A DNA stretch of 64,000 nt from Candidatus Poribacteria bacterium (GTDB taxonomy: Bacteria > Poribacteria > WGA-4E > WGA-3G): the NCBI GenBank assembly GCA_022821495.1, contig JAJEDN010000023.1, positions 62,001 to 126,000 on the forward strand, in the 5' to 3' direction. Below the pieces are notes generated by a model that was given only the letters and a program-made list of their open reading frames with translations, made no database searches and was not told the DNA's origin. Positions 62,967 through 64,000 of the stretch are shown one piece after another (position 1 is the first letter of the stretch; each line of letters starts with the position of its first letter). The translations under genes were made by a program, and so were the position numbers.

Positions 62967-63710
62967 CTATGCATTCATATTCGGCAATGAATCGAGACCG
63001 AGCAACCGTTTTAGTGTCGGTGTTGCGCGCGAGATAACTTCGTCAGATACTAATTTAAGGTGTGCTTGTTGCGGTTTCAAGATAGAACGACAGAAAAAAC
63101 CGAGTAACCCAACACGCGGTTCATTCGTTCTATTTTCTGATGAGCCATGCCATATTGCCCCGTTAACAATTAGAACGGAACCTCGCGGCCCGCAGATTTG
63201 CAACTCGTCGGCATATTCGGCACCCGATTCAGGTAACGCTTCAAGCCGACGGTGGCTGCCCGGCACACAACTAGTTGCCCCGTTTTCGCGGGTGAAGTCA
63301 TCTAAAAACCAGACGCTGTTAGCGACGAGTGGAAAACTTGGACGCGGTGTCGGCAAAGCAGATAACGGATAATCGATATGGAGACCGGCATCTGGCGCGC
63401 CCGGATAAAGCACATTCACTGTAAAGGAACTCAATGTGCAATCGGTGCCGAGCAGATACTCCATCGCGGCGAGCATCTTCGGTTGTTGGATAGCTGCTTC
63501 AAAGATTTCGCCTTTGTCTACCAGATTCCAGACGCGTTGTGCGCTGTCGTTCGCGAGATATGTGTGGCTTTTGTCGGTTGCTTGTTCTGCCGCAGCAAGT
63601 GCCAGCGAACGTTCCCGAAGCTGCAGCGTTGTATCCGAAGGTATAAGGCTTTCCAGCAGCAGGAACCCGCGTTGATCCAATTGTTCTTTTTCAGATTCAT
63701 TTAATAACAT
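62967..63710 (-). CDS. Phytanoyl-CoA dioxygenase family (PhyH) oxygenase
   Basis: A second iron(II)/2-oxoglutarate oxygenase (247 aa). The HxD ligands are in DAGLHIDYPLSALP (about 120) and the distal His and Arg in GAIWHGSSENRTNEPRVG (about 195-210). It begins LLNESEKEQLDQRGFLLLESLIP. Start 63710 is preferred over 63716 because GAGG lies 8 nt before it; this RBS is inside a duplicated repeat (63711-63745). Substrate unknown; not close enough to the copy at 35408 to suggest recent duplication. Confidence 0.88.
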   Translation of the reverse strand: MLLNESEKEQLDQRGFLLLESLIPSDTTLQLRERSLALAAAEQATDKSHTYLANDSAQRVWNLVDKGEIFEAAIQQPKMLAAMEYLLGTDCTLSSFTVNVLYPGAPDAGLHIDYPLSALPTPRPSFPLVANSVWFLDDFTRENGATSCVPGSHRRLEALPESGAEYADELQICGPRGSVLIVNGAIWHGSSENRTNEPRVGLLGFFCRSILKPQQAHLKLVSDEVISRATPTLKRLLGLDSLPNMNA

Positions 63711-63896
63711 AGGCATTTCCTCTTAAAGTCCCCCTGATAAGGGGCGGTGAATGCCCATAAGGCATTCATACCCGGTGAATGCCCATAAGGCATTCATACC
63801 GTTGATTCTGATTCTTTAGGGGGTTGACTTTGCATTATAGGCATTTCCTCTTAAAGTCCCCCTGATAAGGGGGATTTAGGGGGTTGACTTTGCATT
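63711..63896. repeat. Nested and duplicated family B elements with family D insert
   Basis: A 34-nt block (AGGCATTTCCTCTTAAAGTC...GGGG) occurs at 63711-63744 and 63839-63872, ending in the family B CCCCCTGATAAGGGG core. The first B copy is interrupted after GGGG by two 28-nt copies of CGGTGAATGCCCATAAGGCA (continuing TTCATACC) at 63745-63772 and 63773-63800 (family D); its right half (TTTAGGGGGTTGACTTTGCATTA) resumes at about 63818 and recurs at 63874. The second B copy is intact. Confidence 0.65.
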
Positions 63897-63953
63897 AAAG
63901 TAGTATATGCGTAATTCTAAAATCTACTATAAATAACCCTGAAATGTTTTTTG

Positions 63954-63982
63954 TTGACAGTTTAAGCGTTTTATAGTACTAT
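63954..63982 (+). promoter_or_regulatory. sigma70 promoter at right edge
   Basis: TTGACA (63954-63959), 17-nt spacer, TACTAT (63977-63982). It points to a gene beyond the right edge. Confidence 0.55.
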
Positions 63983-64000
63983 GTCAAACATATTGTCAAT

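Noticed and set aside
62956..63372. 138-codon plus-strand frame
   Set aside because: It lies opposite a clear phytanoyl-type dioxygenase whose motifs are intact on the other strand.

Overview
The window reads as a chromosomal segment of a free-living or host-associated environmental bacterium. Its gene mix suggests Candidatus Poribacteria or a relative: two enolase-superfamily sugar-acid dehydratases, a sugar-phosphate isomerase, two phytanoyl-CoA dioxygenases, a sulfatase, a LamG protein, a VIT/vWA protein, an NHL beta-propeller, ECF sigma, futalosine-pathway menaquinone synthesis and many short dispersed palindromes. This assignment is inference from gene content; no rRNA is present. TGA is an ordinary stop in many genes, and consensus sigma70 promoters (TTGACA, 17 nt, TATAAT) occur several times.

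Layout. 1-3.2 kb: yidC (5' cut), jag and mnmE, the order usually found near chromosome origins. 3.4-4.6 kb: a zinc-ribbon protein and a thioredoxin-TPR gene whose active-site cysteine codon is TGA followed by a SECIS-like hairpin, so a candidate selenoprotein. 4.6-12.4 kb (minus): gdh-pdxJ-HAD-rluB, an NHL protein and glnE. 12.5-16.5 kb: a small defence/TA region with a single-chain nuclease-methyltransferase, a tiny overlapping ORF, and a MazF-like toxin with a HigA-N-like antitoxin. 16.7-27.1 kb: carbohydrate-related catabolic genes, SDR, TatD and an orphan sugar ABC permease. 27.2-31.5 kb: one uninterrupted reading frame encoding an ECF sigma factor, a complete FtsZ core and the PHP plus polymerase modules of DnaE. 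31.6-48.4 kb: an orphan solute-binding protein, M23 peptidase, CorC-like CBS protein, phytanoyl dioxygenase, Nramp-like transporter, FAD/Fe-S dehydrogenase, tRNA-Leu, glycosyltransferase, OGG1-type glycosylase, PpiD-like foldase, sulfatase and mqnC. 48.5-53.8 kb: rpoZ, five tRNAs, a probable 6S RNA, rpmG, secE, nusG and rplKAJL, without tuf or rpoBC. 53.9-61.5 kb: a membrane protein, a zinc-type dehydrogenase and the late haem genes hemE, (MBL-TPR), hemH, hemY. A five-haem cytochrome c and a second phytanoyl dioxygenase close the window.

The two strongest observations are the sigma-FtsZ-DnaE single reading frame and the candidate Sec-containing thioredoxin. The gene cluster for haem synthesis followed by a multihaem cytochrome, and menaquinone synthesis, point to a respiratory lifestyle.
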